Shown: positions 1 through 8,668 of the stretch, one piece after another
How the letters are laid out: each line of letters opens with the position of its first letter
Numbering within the stretch: position 1 is the stretch's first letter
Assembly: GCA_001898385.1 (NCBI GenBank)
Contig: MKTT01000074.1
Span: 62,001 to 126,000 of the forward strand
Reading direction: 5' to 3'
DNA: 64,000 nucleotides
Source: Planctomycetales bacterium 71-10
GTDB taxonomy: Bacteria; Planctomycetota; Planctomycetia; Isosphaerales; Isosphaeraceae
Program-made: the position numbers and the translations under genes
Notes under the pieces: generated by a model
The model's input: the letters and a program-made list of their open reading frames with translations, nothing else
What the model was told of the DNA's origin: nothing
The model's database searches: none

Positions 1-72
1 GCCGAACAGTCGGCGGGCGATCTCGCCGGGCGTCGGCCGTCTCGCGGCGCCTTGCTCGAACGGTTGATCTGA
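1..72 (+). CDS. Possible 3' end of an upstream gene
   Basis: Reading from base 1, 23 sense codons run without a stop to a TGA at 70-72, ending ...LLERLI. The stop sits exactly where a palindromic repeat begins. The fragment is too short to identify. An open stretch of this length is common by chance at this GC content, so this is only a possibility. Confidence 0.25.
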   Translation, partial: AEQSAGDLAGRRPSRGALLERLI

Positions 73-318
73 GAGTCTGTTCCAGAAGGGGGATTTGAAC
101 GCCCTTCCCCCCTGGCGGGGGAAGGTGGCCCGCAGGGCCGGATGAGGGGGACGACGCGCCGGACGGCCGTCGGCGTAAAGGCGGGTCGGGTCGTGAATTC
201 CGACACCGCCCCTGCTTCGCGTCCCCCTCATCCGACCCCTCCGGGGTCTGCCTTCCCCCGCGAGGGGGGAAGGCGTCACGAGGATCGCCCCGCGACCTTC
301 TGGAACAGCCTCTGAAAG
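70..318. repeat. Palindromic intergenic repeat, copy 1
   Basis: Two GC-rich modules face each other: 103-150 (core GGCCGGATGAGGGGG) and 223-273 (its inverse, core CCCCCTCATCCG), each containing a small CTTCCCCC...GGGGGAAG hairpin. Outside them is an imperfect terminal inverted repeat, about 71-89 against 296-317 (core CTGTTCCAGAAGG). Related module pairs occur near 8.2, 10.0 and 36.7 kb. This fits a REP/MITE-like non-coding element. The remaining bases to 499 show no gene. Confidence 0.7.
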
Positions 319-499
319 ATGATCGTCGCGAGGGGCCCGGGTTCCGATGATCTACCTCCCCCCCCGGCCCAATTAGGTCTCCATTCGCTCCAACCATCCC
401 CGTCACAAATCCGCATCGTCTCGTCATAGACGTGCTAAAGAAACATCCGAGGCGCGCGTCGCGGCGCGCCGGGATGACCTGGGCACGACGGGGCGATTC

Positions 500-1882
500 A
501 TGAGCGGGCGCGAGATCACGGCCGACCGCCGCGCGTGGCTGGTCGGCGAGCTGGAGGCGTGGACGGCGCTGGGGGTGCTCTCGGGCGACCAGCCGAAGCA
601 CATCCTCGGCCTCTACGAAGGCGGGACGCCCGAGGCGGAGGCGGTGCGGCGCACCGACCGCGCCAGCGCGGCCGTCATGGGGCTGGGCGGGCTGCTGATC
701 GGGCTGGCCGTGCTGACGGCCGTCGCGTTCAACTGGGCGCAGCTCGCGCCGGCGACGCGGTTCGCCCTGATCTTCCTGGTCCTGGGGGCGACCTACTGGG
801 GGGCGTGGACGCTGCGACGGGCCGGCTCGGTCGCGGGCTCGAACGTCGCGGCCTTCGTCGGCTGCCTGATGTACGGCGCGGCGATCTGGCTGATCGCGCA
901 GACGTTCAACTTCACCGTCGGCGACTCCTCCGGCTTCTGGTGGTGGGCGGTGGGCGTGCTGCCGTTCGCCCTGGCCCTGGGGACGTGGCCGCTGCACGCG
1001 CTGGTCGCGGCGACGCTCGCGTGGTACGCCGGGGAGTCGGGCCTGAGGCCGGCCTTCGGGTCGTTCGGCTCGTGGCGTCACATCGTCGACCCCACCTGGA
1101 GCGTCCCGCTGCTGGCGATCCCGGGCTTCGCCTGGGCGTATGCGAACCGCTCGCGCAGCGTGCTGGCCCTGTACGTCGCGCTGGCGACGCTCTGGGTCGT
1201 CGTGCAGCCGGCGTCGTGGACGATGGACGCCACGCCCCTGTTCTGGGCGGGCCTGGTCGGCTCGGTCCTGCTGCTGGTCGCCGAATGCCATCCGCAATCG
1301 TCGGGCCTGGGGATCCCGTATCGGTTCTTCGGGGTCCTGCTGATCGGCGGCGTGCTGATGCCCCTGAGCACCTATGCGTTCAACCGATCCGCGAGCGGCC
1401 AGGTGATGCCGACGGCCCTGGCGATCGAGGCGGCGGGGGCGGTGGTCCTGGCCGCGATCCTCCTGGTCGTCGCCGCCGAGCTGGACCGCCGGCGCTCGGG
1501 GCGGCCCGGATCGCTGGCGGCGAACCTGCTGGCCGCGCCCGGGCGGTGGTTCCCGCTGGCGCTGCTCGGCCTGTTCGCGGCCCTGGGGTTCGGCTTCGCG
1601 CTGGAAGCCTCCCCCGTCCTCATCACCGTCCTGGCGAACGCCGCGACGGCCTCGCTGGCGATCTGGCTGACGGTCGTCGGGGCCCGCGAGGACCGCGGCC
1701 GGCCGTTCGCCGCGGGCGTGGCGTACTTCCTGCTCTGGGCCGTCTGCCGCTACGCCGACCTGTTCAGCGGCTTCGGCGGCATGCCCGGCGCGGCGCTGGT
1801 GTTCCTGGCCTGCGGCGCCGCCCTGGTCGCGGCGGCCTGGCTCTGGCGACGGCTGAAGGAGGCCCACCATGTCCACGCCTGA
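500..1882 (+). CDS. DUF2157 multi-pass membrane protein
   Basis: 460 residues. A short soluble N-terminus (ITADRRAWLVGELEAWTALGVLSGDQ) is followed by about 12 hydrophobic segments. The opening, a helix asking for Trp/Leu and 'G-x-L/I-(S/T)' then membrane helices, is the usual start of DUF2157 proteins, whose function is not known. The ATG at 500 is the first in frame after the repeat region. The last 14 bases overlap the next gene, whose product is the partner normally found beside DUF2157 proteins, so the two are almost certainly cotranscribed and translationally coupled. Localisation is predicted to be the inner membrane. Confidence 0.75.
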   Translation: MSGREITADRRAWLVGELEAWTALGVLSGDQPKHILGLYEGGTPEAEAVRRTDRASAAVMGLGGLLIGLAVLTAVAFNWAQLAPATRFALIFLVLGATYWGAWTLRRAGSVAGSNVAAFVGCLMYGAAIWLIAQTFNFTVGDSSGFWWWAVGVLPFALALGTWPLHALVAATLAWYAGESGLRPAFGSFGSWRHIVDPTWSVPLLAIPGFAWAYANRSRSVLALYVALATLWVVVQPASWTMDATPLFWAGLVGSVLLLVAECHPQSSGLGIPYRFFGVLLIGGVLMPLSTYAFNRSASGQVMPTALAIEAAGAVVLAAILLVVAAELDRRRSGRPGSLAANLLAAPGRWFPLALLGLFAALGFGFALEASPVLITVLANAATASLAIWLTVVGAREDRGRPFAAGVAYFLLWAVCRYADLFSGFGGMPGAALVFLACGAALVAAAWLWRRLKEAHHVHA

Positions 1883-2459
1883 GATCGCCCCCGCCGTCGT
1901 CGACGCGGACTTCGGCCCCCGGCCGCCTCGCGCGAGCCGGACGTCCGCCCTGCTGATCGCCGCGGCCGTCTTCCAGCTCGGCATCCTGGCCTGGATGATC
2001 GCCGGCACGATGATGATGTTCCGGGTGACGACCGCGGGCTATGTGCAGGTCGTCCCCGTCGACCCCCGCGACCTGTTCACGGGGGAGTACGTCATCCTCT
2101 CCTATGAATTCAGCCGCGTGCCGGCCGGTGGGATCGCGGGACTGCCCGGCCCCTACGGGTTCGAGAATCGCGAGGCGTGGCAGGGCCGCCCCGTCTTCGT
2201 CGAGCTGATCCCCGACCCCGCGCGGCCCGATCACTTCCGCGCCGGACCGCCGGGCCTCGCGCCCCCCGCCGGCGGCGCGCCGTACCTCCAGGGGACGCTG
2301 GAATCGCCCACGGAGATCACCTTCGGCATCGAGTCGTTCCACGTCCAGGAGGGGGAGGGCCGGGCCTACGAGGACGCCGCCCGCGAGCGCAAGCTCTGGG
2401 CCCGGATCGACGTCACCAGCCGCGGCTGGGCGATGGTGAAGGGCCTGGCGATCGAGTGA
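1869..2459 (+). CDS. GDYXXLXY-family membrane-anchored protein
   Basis: 196 residues with one hydrophobic segment near residues 25-50 (LLIAAAVFQLGILAWMIAGTM) and then an exported domain. The stretch DPRDLFTGEYVILSYEFSRV matches the 'V-D-P-R-D-x-x-x-G-(D/E)-Y-V-x-L-x-Y' signature that names this family. Family function is unknown; it habitually follows a DUF2157 gene, as here. The start ATG lies inside the end of the upstream gene (14-base overlap), which supports the choice. A convergent gene follows after a strong hairpin. Confidence 0.75.
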   Translation: MSTPEIAPAVVDADFGPRPPRASRTSALLIAAAVFQLGILAWMIAGTMMMFRVTTAGYVQVVPVDPRDLFTGEYVILSYEFSRVPAGGIAGLPGPYGFENREAWQGRPVFVELIPDPARPDHFRAGPPGLAPPAGGAPYLQGTLESPTEITFGIESFHVQEGEGRAYEDAARERKLWARIDVTSRGWAMVKGLAIE

Positions 2460-2475
2460 CCCTTCGAAACGACGA

Positions 2476-2512
2476 CGCGGGGCCGGGGCGATGACTCGCC
2501 CGCGGCCCCGCG
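2476..2512. terminator. Bidirectional hairpin terminator
   Basis: CGCGGGGCCGGGGCGA and TCGCCCGCGGCCCCGCG form a long GC stem with a TGAC loop between two convergent genes (ends at 2459 and 2536). There is no U-run, as is usual in high-GC genomes, so termination is inferred from structure and position. Confidence 0.55.
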
Positions 2513-2535
2513 GTCGGAAGGTAGGCGGAGGTCGC

Positions 2536-3912
2536 TCAGCGCGAGACGTAGCCGACGAGGGAGCCGTCGATGTAGATCGCGCCGGCGGGGATGTTCGTGC
2601 CCGCGGGGAAGGTCGAGTTGAGCAGGTAGGCTTGCGGCCCGACGACCGACCCGGAGCCGAGCGAAGACCCCTGGACGACGGCCCCCGCGCCGATCGCGAC
2701 GTCGTCGCCGATGACGGCCTTCGCGCCCGAGCCCCCGTCGAGGATCACCGCGCCCGACCCGGCCGAGAACCGCTGGCCGATGGCGAGCATCCCCCCGTAA
2801 GGGGCGTTGATCGTGACGCTCTCCCCGGTCGAAGCGATGGAGCCGATCGCGATCGCCTGGCCCTGGTCAGCCCGGATGGAGTTCCGACGGCCGAGGCTCG
2901 ACTGGACAAAGCGGGCGCGCTGGTCGATCGAGGCGTTGCCGGTCGCCCTCGCCGTGAAGCCGGGGAGCGAGGCCCTGACCAGCCCGCGGCGCGGCGAGGG
3001 ATACCTCGGCGCGGCGCCGGGGGGGAGGTAGGGGGTCGTGGCGGTCGCCGAGCCGGGCTGGTTGTTCGACCCCGAAACGGCCGCCAGGTTGCCGTTGTAG
3101 ATCCCCGTCCGCGAGGTCGGGACGGCCGGGCTGACGCCCGTGGACGACTGCCCCTGGTAGAGCGTGATGTAGCCGGCGCCGAGCGACAGGTTCGCCGTCA
3201 GCGACTTGCTCAGCGCGGCCAGGTCGGCCGCCGTCACGGGCGTCACCTTCCCAAGCGCCGGGTCGGAAGCCTCGGCCTGGGTGACGACGTTCGCGCCGGG
3301 GAGGACCTTCATGCCGGACGGGATGGTGACACCGGGCCCCACGCGGGCCAGGGCCGAGACGAACGCGCCGGCCTCGACGTTCCCGCCGTCGATCACCGCG
3401 CCGGGGCCGATGGAGGTGGGCTTGCCGGCCGCGTCGAAGCCGCCGATGACCGACGGTCCGTTCACCGTCGCGCCGTAGCCGATCTCGACCTGGCTGCCGA
3501 TGAGGACCTCGGGGACGTCCTTCCCCTTGGCCCGCGCGGGATTCGCCGTGATCGAGGCGTTGTCCAGGACCGCCGACATCCCCCCGATCTTCACGACCCC
3601 GTTGGCGGCGTCCAGCTTCGAGTACGGGCCGATGAAGCTGTTAGGGCTGACGATCACCGCGTAACCGTTGGTGATGCAGGCGGAGGGATCGATGAACGTC
3701 GCGTTGGACGCCGTGTTGCCGAAGGGGAGGACCGGCGTGTTGGGCCGCACGACGGGGTAGCCGAGCGGGTCGCGCAGCAGCGACTTCAACTCGGCCGGAG
3801 ATAGGTAGCTCGGCCACGAGTCGCCCGCCATCAGCCGACGATCCTCCAGGCCCTCGCCCCAGGGGCGGACGGCCGTCGGACGCCTCCGCCCGCCTCGCGA
3901 TCGTCTCGACAT
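2536..3912 (-). CDS. Left-handed beta-helix (gamma-carbonic-anhydrase-like) protein with LEDRRL motif
   Basis: 458 residues. The N-terminus is very basic and contains LEDRRLMAG (about residues 22-30), the planctomycete LExRRL-type motif. From about residue 70 there are many imperfect hexapeptide repeats (FIGPYSKLD, VKIGGMSAVLDNASI, VLIGSQVEIGYGATVNGPSVIGG, VIGDDVAIGAGAVVQGSSLGSGSVVGP), the sequence form of a left-handed parallel beta-helix as in gamma-class carbonic anhydrases and acyltransferases. Two helix regions (about 70-230 and 340-450) are separated by a Ser/Arg-rich linker. I cannot find a clear three-histidine zinc site, so enzymatic activity is uncertain; a structural surface role is equally possible. 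Confidence 0.65.
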   Translation of the reverse strand: MSRRSRGGRRRPTAVRPWGEGLEDRRLMAGDSWPSYLSPAELKSLLRDPLGYPVVRPNTPVLPFGNTASNATFIDPSACITNGYAVIVSPNSFIGPYSKLDAANGVVKIGGMSAVLDNASITANPARAKGKDVPEVLIGSQVEIGYGATVNGPSVIGGFDAAGKPTSIGPGAVIDGGNVEAGAFVSALARVGPGVTIPSGMKVLPGANVVTQAEASDPALGKVTPVTAADLAALSKSLTANLSLGAGYITLYQGQSSTGVSPAVPTSRTGIYNGNLAAVSGSNNQPGSATATTPYLPPGAAPRYPSPRRGLVRASLPGFTARATGNASIDQRARFVQSSLGRRNSIRADQGQAIAIGSIASTGESVTINAPYGGMLAIGQRFSAGSGAVILDGGSGAKAVIGDDVAIGAGAVVQGSSLGSGSVVGPQAYLLNSTFPAGTNIPAGAIYIDGSLVGYVSR

Positions 3913-4038
3913 GTGGATCTTCCGTGATCGATACGGTGACTTCCCCGCCCGTCGGCATCCTGCCGTCCTCTATATCGTCCCGTCGACGCAGGCTGCGTGA
4001 ACTTCCTGGAAGACGCGAATCCCGAGGCCCCCAGTCTG

Positions 4039-4177
4039 GTGCTTTGCCACGACCGAATTTTCGGATGATCTCGGTAGGCTGGGTCGTGACCCAGCCCGGA
4101 GAAAGCCACGGCGCGCCAGTGCTGGGTCGAGACCCAGCCTACAAAGAGGGCCCGAAAATCAAGGGGTGACGAAGCAC
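4039..4177. repeat. MITE-like element, copy A
   Basis: The element is 139 bases. Its ends are imperfect inverted repeats: GTGCTTTGCCACGACCGAAT from the left and, on the other strand, GTGCTTCGTCACCCCTTGAT from the right, both followed by TTTCGG. Inside are TAGGCTGGGTCGTGACCCAG and its partner CTGGGTCGAGACCCAGCCTA. A related copy lies at about 37694-37844. The right end coincides with the stop codon of the following minus-strand gene. No open reading frame of its own, so it would have to be moved in trans. Confidence 0.65.
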
Positions 4178-4749
4178 TAGGCGGGCCAGTTGACGGCGCG
4201 GAGGACGACGAGCCCGAGGTCGTCGCGGGCGAACTCGCCGCCGACGTAGCAGGGGGAGGCCAGGTTGAGCCGGGAGAGTCGGCCCCGCTGGACGACGGAG
4301 TTGGCCACGCCCTGGAGGAGCATGGCGACCTTGCCCGTCGGGTCGGGCTCGCCGGGCCTTCGGTGTTCGAGGAAGTAGGGCTCCCAGTCCGGGAAGTGGA
4401 CCCGGGCGAAGTCGGCGAAGGCGAACTCGGAGGTGCTGGGGGCGTGGGCGGCGATGGGGGTGCGGTTCAGGTGGAAGCCGGCGTTGCGCCAGCCGTATTC
4501 GGCGGAGAGGGTCCGGGTGCGCGTGCGGACGGCCATCGCCTCGTGCCGCCGGGCGCGGGCCATGCCGTTGGCGAGTGTGTCGAACGCGAGGACGACCTCG
4601 CCGAAGCACTCGCCGACCGCGAAGGCCAGGAACGAGCAGCACTCCGCCGGGTGCTCCTTCGCGAATCGGTCGACGGCGGCCTCGCACGCGACCAGCAGCC
4701 GCGCCGAGGCCGCCGACCAGTCGGGTTCGGGGGGTATCGCAAGGTCCAT
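4177..4749 (-). CDS. Hypothetical protein
   Basis: 190 residues from the ATG at 4749 (MDLAIPPEPDWSAASARLL); an upstream in-frame ATG at 4812 would add a low-complexity leader that looks non-coding. The protein seems soluble, with a helical N-terminal half rich in Ala, Cys and Phe (DRFAKEHPAECCSFLAFAVGECFGEVVLAFDT) and a C-terminal half containing FADFARVHFPDWEPYFLEHR. No signal peptide, membrane segment or recognisable catalytic motif. The stop codon TAG lies on the edge of the MITE-like repeat, so the original C-terminus may have been changed by insertion. I do not recognise the family. Confidence 0.5.
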   Translation of the reverse strand: MDLAIPPEPDWSAASARLLVACEAAVDRFAKEHPAECCSFLAFAVGECFGEVVLAFDTLANGMARARRHEAMAVRTRTRTLSAEYGWRNAGFHLNRTPIAAHAPSTSEFAFADFARVHFPDWEPYFLEHRRPGEPDPTGKVAMLLQGVANSVVQRGRLSRLNLASPCYVGGEFARDDLGLVVLRAVNWPA

Positions 4750-4874
4750 GGGGGAGCGCCGTCCTGGTGGGGATCGTCCGCCGAGGTGGTGGGAAGGGGC
4801 GTGTGGCGTCATCGGCGCCCTATCCCACTTTAGCCGGTGGAGTCCGCCGCACCAAGGCCGTCGGCCTCGCCGCC

Positions 4875-5200
4875 TCACCGCGGCAGTTCATCCGGCCCGA
4901 CGGGGGGCTGGCCGGGCCCGCGGACGCGAAGCACCCGCACCTCGTCGCCGACAAGCAGGAAGAGTGCCCGATAGGTGCGACCGGCGCGCGTACGGAAGAA
5001 GACGTGCCGGATCGGCTCGCCGATCACCTCGGCCTCGGGTGCAAGGGGTGCGGTCAGGGGTTCCCTTCAAGCCGGCTGAGTTCCTGATCGAAGCGATCGA
5101 GGAGCCGCGCGGCCCCGTCCGGGGACCGTGCGGCGATGTAGCCGAGGATCTCGTCGAGATCGCGCCAGGCCCGGGCGAGGACCCTGACCCGATAACTCAT
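4875..5200 (-). pseudogene. Frameshifted RelE/ParE-type toxin
   Basis: Starting from the ATG at 5200, the frame reads MSYRVRVLARAWRDLDEI... for 48 residues and stops at a TGA (5054-5056). The continuation is in the next frame: EPLTAPLAPEAEVIGEPIRH, then VFFRTRAGRTYRALFLLVGD and EVRVLRVRGPGQ, ending at 4875. Together these make an ordinary 108-residue RelE/ParE-superfamily toxin with the typical C-terminal 'YRxLF...VxVLxVRGPGQ' strand pair. One extra C in the CCCC run complementary to 5057-5060 would restore the frame. The start overlaps the antitoxin stop by ATGA. It is either a real loss of toxin or a sequencing error in a homopolymer. Confidence 0.75.
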
Positions 5201-5454
5201 GACCTCGCCGGCAGGTTGTGCTTCCGACGAAGTTCGGCGACGGCCTCCTCCAGCGGGACGCCCTCGTCGCCGGCGGCCATGTCGTCCAGGGCCTCCCGGA
5301 CGGCCTGGACGTCGTCCGGGCGCGGCGGATCGCCTTCGTTCTCGACCTGCCAGAGGTCGAGGGCTTCGTCCAGGGTCGTCTCGCCGCCGAGCATGAGCCT
5401 GGCGCTCGCGAAATCGCGAAAAGCGCGAAGGTCGTTGATCCGGTCGATCGACAT
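5197..5454 (-). CDS. Putative antitoxin of a ParE-type toxin-antitoxin pair
   Basis: 85 residues from the ATG at 5454, preceded by the good ribosome site AAAGGGGGC; an ATG at 5475 would add seven residues with no site. The sequence is acidic and helical (MSIDRINDLRAFRDFASARL ... LDEALDLWQVENE ... VPLEEAVAELRRKHNLPA), as in small antitoxins that wrap around ParE toxins. It overlaps the toxin start by four bases (ATGA), the classic arrangement with antitoxin first. No classical DNA-binding motif is obvious. Assignment rests mainly on the neighbouring toxin. Confidence 0.6.
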   Translation of the reverse strand: MSIDRINDLRAFRDFASARLMLGGETTLDEALDLWQVENEGDPPRPDDVQAVREALDDMAAGDEGVPLEEAVAELRRKHNLPARS

Positions 5455-5476
5455 GGTTGCCCCCTTTCCGATCATC

Positions 5477-5656
5477 CTAGCTTACCAATTCGCAAAGGGC
5501 ATGGAGACGCGATGCCGGGTCGCGTCGGCCGAACGAGATCGAGACGTCGTGGATGTGATCGCCGGCGTATCGCAGGACGACGATCACGCCCAGGGCCAGG
5601 CCCGCCAGGACGACGAAGGCCGAAAGGCATCGGAGCAGGGACGGCCCGAGATTCAT
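5477..5656 (-). CDS. Small single-pass membrane protein
   Basis: 59 residues from the ATG at 5656 (MNLGPSLLRCLSAFVVLAGL...), with one hydrophobic helix at about residues 8-27 and a polar tail ending in HALCELVS. It lies 35 bases after the sulfatase stop on the same strand and just before the antitoxin. No family recognised. The ribosome site is weak, so it may not be translated; length and the clear membrane helix are the only support. Confidence 0.4.
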   Translation of the reverse strand: MNLGPSLLRCLSAFVVLAGLALGVIVVLRYAGDHIHDVSISFGRRDPASRLHALCELVS

Positions 5657-5691
5657 GGCGATCGCCCCGGCGAAGAACCCCGAATCCGTCC

Positions 5692-7029
5692 TCACGGCAT
5701 CGCCCGACGCCACTCCAGGGCCGCGTCGGAGAGCCGGCGGGCGAGGTCGGGGTGGGCCTCGGCGCGGTTGTAGCGTTCTTCGGGGTCGGTGGACAGGTCG
5801 TAGAGTTCAGGGCCCGAGCCGTCGTCGCGGACCAGCAGCTTCCAGTCGCCTTCGAGGATTGCGACGTTGGGCGAGCGGTCCTCGCCCTGGGGGTAGGCGA
5901 ACGACTTCGGGTTGCGGCCGTACTCCCAGAGCAGGGGCGTCGAGCGCCGGAGACGCTCGCCGCGGAGGGCGGGGAGCATGTCCTGGCCGTCGGGCCGGTA
6001 GCCGGAGGGCAGGGGGGCCCCGGCGAGCGAGCAGAGCGTCGGGAGCATGTCGACGGCCGACAGCACGGTCGCCGTGTTCGCGACGCCGGCCGGGACGATC
6101 CCCGGGCCCCAGGCGATGAACGGCAGCCGGACGCCCCCTTCATAAAGGCTCATCTTGCTCCCGCGCAGGCCGCCCGAACGCCGACGCTCGAACGTCGGGA
6201 GCGGCCCGTTGTCGGACAGGAACAGGACGAGCGTCGGCCGGCCCCCGCGGAGCGCGTCGAGCAGCCGGCCCATCTGCCGGTCCAGTTCCACCAGCACGCC
6301 GTGGAGCCGCTCGGGGGTCGACGCCTTCGCGTGCGTCTTCCCCTCGTGGTCGAGTTCCTGGTCCTCGGCCCCGGGGACCCACGGGGTGTGGACGTCGTCG
6401 AGCCACAGGTTCACGAAGCAGGGCTTGTCGGGGTGCTGCTTCAGGAAGTCCAGCGTCTTATCCACCATCCAGCGCGAGCGGTCCCAGCGCTGGACGGGAT
6501 CCTTCGCCGACCAGATCCAGTCGGTCGCGGTGATGTCGGGGTGGGGCTCGGGGCTCTCGTAGGTGCCGAAGCCGGCGTCATAGCCGTAGGCGGCGAACTT
6601 CGGGGCGTCCTGGACGTCGCGGCCCCCGCCGAGGTGCCACTTGCCGACGTGCGCCGTGGCGTAGCCGGCCGCCCGGAGCGCCCGCGGGAGCGTGGGGGCG
6701 GCGGGATCCAGGAAATCGGCCTGGCCGCACGCCCGATTGCCGGCGCGGGTCTGAAGGTAGCTGGTGATCCGCCAACGCGCCGGGAACTGGCCCGTCAGCA
6801 GCCCGCAGCGGGAAGGCGAGCAGATCGGCGAGGCGGAATAGTACCGCGTCAGGCGGACGCCCTCGCGGGCCATGCGGTCGATGTTCGGGGTCCGGGCCAG
6901 GTCGCCGCCGTAGCAGCCCAGGTCGGTGTACCCCATGTCGTCCGCGTAGACGACCACGATGTTCGGCCTCGCGTCGTCCGACGCCAGAGCCAGCCCCGCC
7001 GCGATCGCCACCACGCCCAGGATCGTCAT
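5692..7029 (-). CDS. Secreted type I sulfatase
   Basis: 445 residues from the ATG at 7029, beginning with a signal peptide (MTILGVVAIAAGLALASDDA). RPNIVVVYADDMGYTDLGCYGG supplies the metal-binding Asp pair (30-31), and CSPSRCGLLTG at 70-80 is the C-x-P-S-R sulfatase signature in which Cys70 becomes formylglycine. Further family landmarks are HVGKWHLGG and FLSDNGP. The enzyme would hydrolyse sulfate esters, probably on polysaccharides, outside the cytoplasm, as in the many planctomycete sulfatases. It needs a formylglycine-generating enzyme, not present in this window. It lies 19 bases after panE, probably cotranscribed by position only. A start at 7071 would overlap panE and spoil the signal peptide. 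Confidence 0.9.
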   Translation of the reverse strand: MTILGVVAIAAGLALASDDARPNIVVVYADDMGYTDLGCYGGDLARTPNIDRMAREGVRLTRYYSASPICSPSRCGLLTGQFPARWRITSYLQTRAGNRACGQADFLDPAAPTLPRALRAAGYATAHVGKWHLGGGRDVQDAPKFAAYGYDAGFGTYESPEPHPDITATDWIWSAKDPVQRWDRSRWMVDKTLDFLKQHPDKPCFVNLWLDDVHTPWVPGAEDQELDHEGKTHAKASTPERLHGVLVELDRQMGRLLDALRGGRPTLVLFLSDNGPLPTFERRRSGGLRGSKMSLYEGGVRLPFIAWGPGIVPAGVANTATVLSAVDMLPTLCSLAGAPLPSGYRPDGQDMLPALRGERLRRSTPLLWEYGRNPKSFAYPQGEDRSPNVAILEGDWKLLVRDDGSGPELYDLSTDPEERYNRAEAHPDLARRLSDAALEWRRAMP

Positions 7030-7048
7030 CGCGCCGCCCCCTCTCGAT

Positions 7049-7987
7049 TCAATTCGTCGCCCGCGCCGCACGGTTCGCCTGGGCCCGGATGGCGACCAGC
7101 GCCGCGCCCAGCAGCGGGGCCGGGACGCCGGCCGACTCGCCGCGGGCGAGCAGGTCGCCGAGGATGTGGTCGGCCTCGGTCGGCCCGCCGCGCTCCAGGT
7201 CGTCGAGCATGGAGGCGGTCAGGGTCGAATCCGGGTCGGTCAGCCGGCCGCGGGACATCGCCAGGAACGACGCCGACGGCGCCCGGCCGTGGGCCTCGGC
7301 GATCGCCCGGCACTCGTCGAGCATCGCGACGACGTGCCCGGCCCCGCCCGCCCGCACGACGTCGCCGATCGCCGCCCGCATCAGGCACGAGATCCCGGCC
7401 AGCGCGGCGAGGAACACCCACTTCTCCCACATCGCCAGCGTCACGTCCTCGGCGAGCACCGGCTCGAACCGGACGCCCTCGAACGCCGCGGCGACGGCCC
7501 GGACGGCGTCGGCCTGGGCGGGCGAGCGGGCCCCGAAGGTCAGGCGGTGAACGTCGCTGAGGTGGGCGATCCGCCCGCCGTCCTCCAGCCGCGTCGAGAT
7601 CAGGCAGAGCCCGCCGAGGACCGCGTCGGCCCCGAACCGGGCGTCGAGCGCGTCCAGGTGCCGCATCCCGTTGAGCAGCGGCAGGACCAGGGTCCCCGGC
7701 CCGACCGCCGGCGCGAAGTCCTCGATCGCCCCCGGCAGGTCGTACGACTTGCACGTCGCGACGACGAGGTCGAACGTCCCGCCGCCGGCCTTCAACTCGG
7801 CCGCGGTGACGACCGGGGTCGCCGGGAGTTCGACGGAGCCCGAGGCGCTCCCGATGGACAGGCCGGACGCCCGCATCCTCTCCGCGCGGGCCGGCCGGAC
7901 CAGGAACGTGACGTCCCGGCCCGCCTCCAGCAGCCGCCCCCCGTAATACCCGCCGATCCCGCCGGCGCCGACGACCAGGATTCGCAC
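7049..7987 (-). CDS. panE: 2-dehydropantoate 2-reductase (ketopantoate reductase)
   Basis: 312 residues, the usual length. The N-terminus MRILVVGAGGIGGYYGGRL carries the Rossmann GxGxxG motif for NADPH. LVVATCKSYDLPGAIEDFAP and VLPLLNGMRHLDAL are typical of the NAD-binding half, and the C-terminal helical domain contains MWEKWVFLAALAGISCL with the expected catalytic Lys. The reaction is NADPH-dependent reduction of 2-dehydropantoate to pantoate in coenzyme A synthesis. Such enzymes are often paralogous, so a different alpha-keto acid substrate cannot be excluded. Confidence 0.85.
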   Translation of the reverse strand: MRILVVGAGGIGGYYGGRLLEAGRDVTFLVRPARAERMRASGLSIGSASGSVELPATPVVTAAELKAGGGTFDLVVATCKSYDLPGAIEDFAPAVGPGTLVLPLLNGMRHLDALDARFGADAVLGGLCLISTRLEDGGRIAHLSDVHRLTFGARSPAQADAVRAVAAAFEGVRFEPVLAEDVTLAMWEKWVFLAALAGISCLMRAAIGDVVRAGGAGHVVAMLDECRAIAEAHGRAPSASFLAMSRGRLTDPDSTLTASMLDDLERGGPTEADHILGDLLARGESAGVPAPLLGAALVAIRAQANRAARATN

Positions 7988-8122
7988 CGCGTCCGCTCCA
8001 CCGCCTTCAAGCCGCCGGGCCGCGACCGCCCGCCCCCCTCACGATACCAGGCCGGCCCCCCCGGCGGGAGCGTCGCGTCACCGCGGGGCGGGCCTCCGGA
8101 ATTTGGCGGTGGTGCTCGACGT

Positions 8123-8303
8123 CTTCCCCCCTGGCGGGGGAAGACAGACCGCGAAGCGGTCAGATGAGGGGGACGACGAGCACGGGCTCCGTCGGCGTTG
8201 GACGGCCCGCCCGATCGAGCCCCTGTTGCGACCCGACGGCCGTCTGGCACGTCTTCCCCCTCATCCGGCCCTTCGGGCCACCTTCCCCCGCCAGGGGGGA
8301 AGG
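8123..8303. repeat. Palindromic intergenic repeat, copy 2
   Basis: Left module 8123-8172 (CTTCCCCCCTGGCGGGGGAAG, then ...GATGAGGGGG) and inverted right module 8255-8303 (CCCCCTCATCCGG...), with a spacer of about 80 bases. Same family as 70-318. It fills most of the 370-base gap between panE and the next gene; nothing else is visible in the gap. Confidence 0.65.
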
Positions 8304-8358
8304 CCGTCGGGATGTCCCCCGATTCCGACGTGATTCACCAAGGTCCAAGGTCACACCT

Positions 8359-8547
8359 TCACCGCGAGGCGCCCCCTCGCGAGTCCCGCCCCCCGGCTTG
8401 CGCCGCTTCGAGCTTCGTCTCCAACTCGGCGATCCGGGCGTTGAGCCGGTCGACCGTCGCGACCACGAAGGCCAGGATCGCCGCCATCCCCGCCATCCAG
8501 ACGCCCGCCAGCTCGCAGGCCAGCTTCAAGGTCGCGATGCTCACCAT
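8359..8547 (-). CDS. Small membrane protein with coiled-coil tail
   Basis: 62 residues from the ATG at 8547, which has a strong ribosome site (GAGGGGGTGG). Residues 5-30 form a hydrophobic helix (LKLACELAGVWMAGMAAILA) and 31-50 a heptad-like stretch (VDRLNARIAELETKLEAAQ), followed by a Gly/Arg tail. This is the form of small phage-holin-like or envelope scaffold proteins, but no family can be named. The gene stands alone between two intergenic regions. Confidence 0.5.
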   Translation of the reverse strand: MVSIATLKLACELAGVWMAGMAAILAFVVATVDRLNARIAELETKLEAAQAGGRDSRGGASR

Positions 8548-8668
8548 GACCCACCCCCTCGACGTCCCGTCGCGTCCCTCATCGTCCCCACGGCGGGTTA
8601 TCACCGTCGCTGCGGCGACCGGACGCGAAATCGGCGAGTCGTCGAGAAAACCCGGGATCGTCGCCCGC

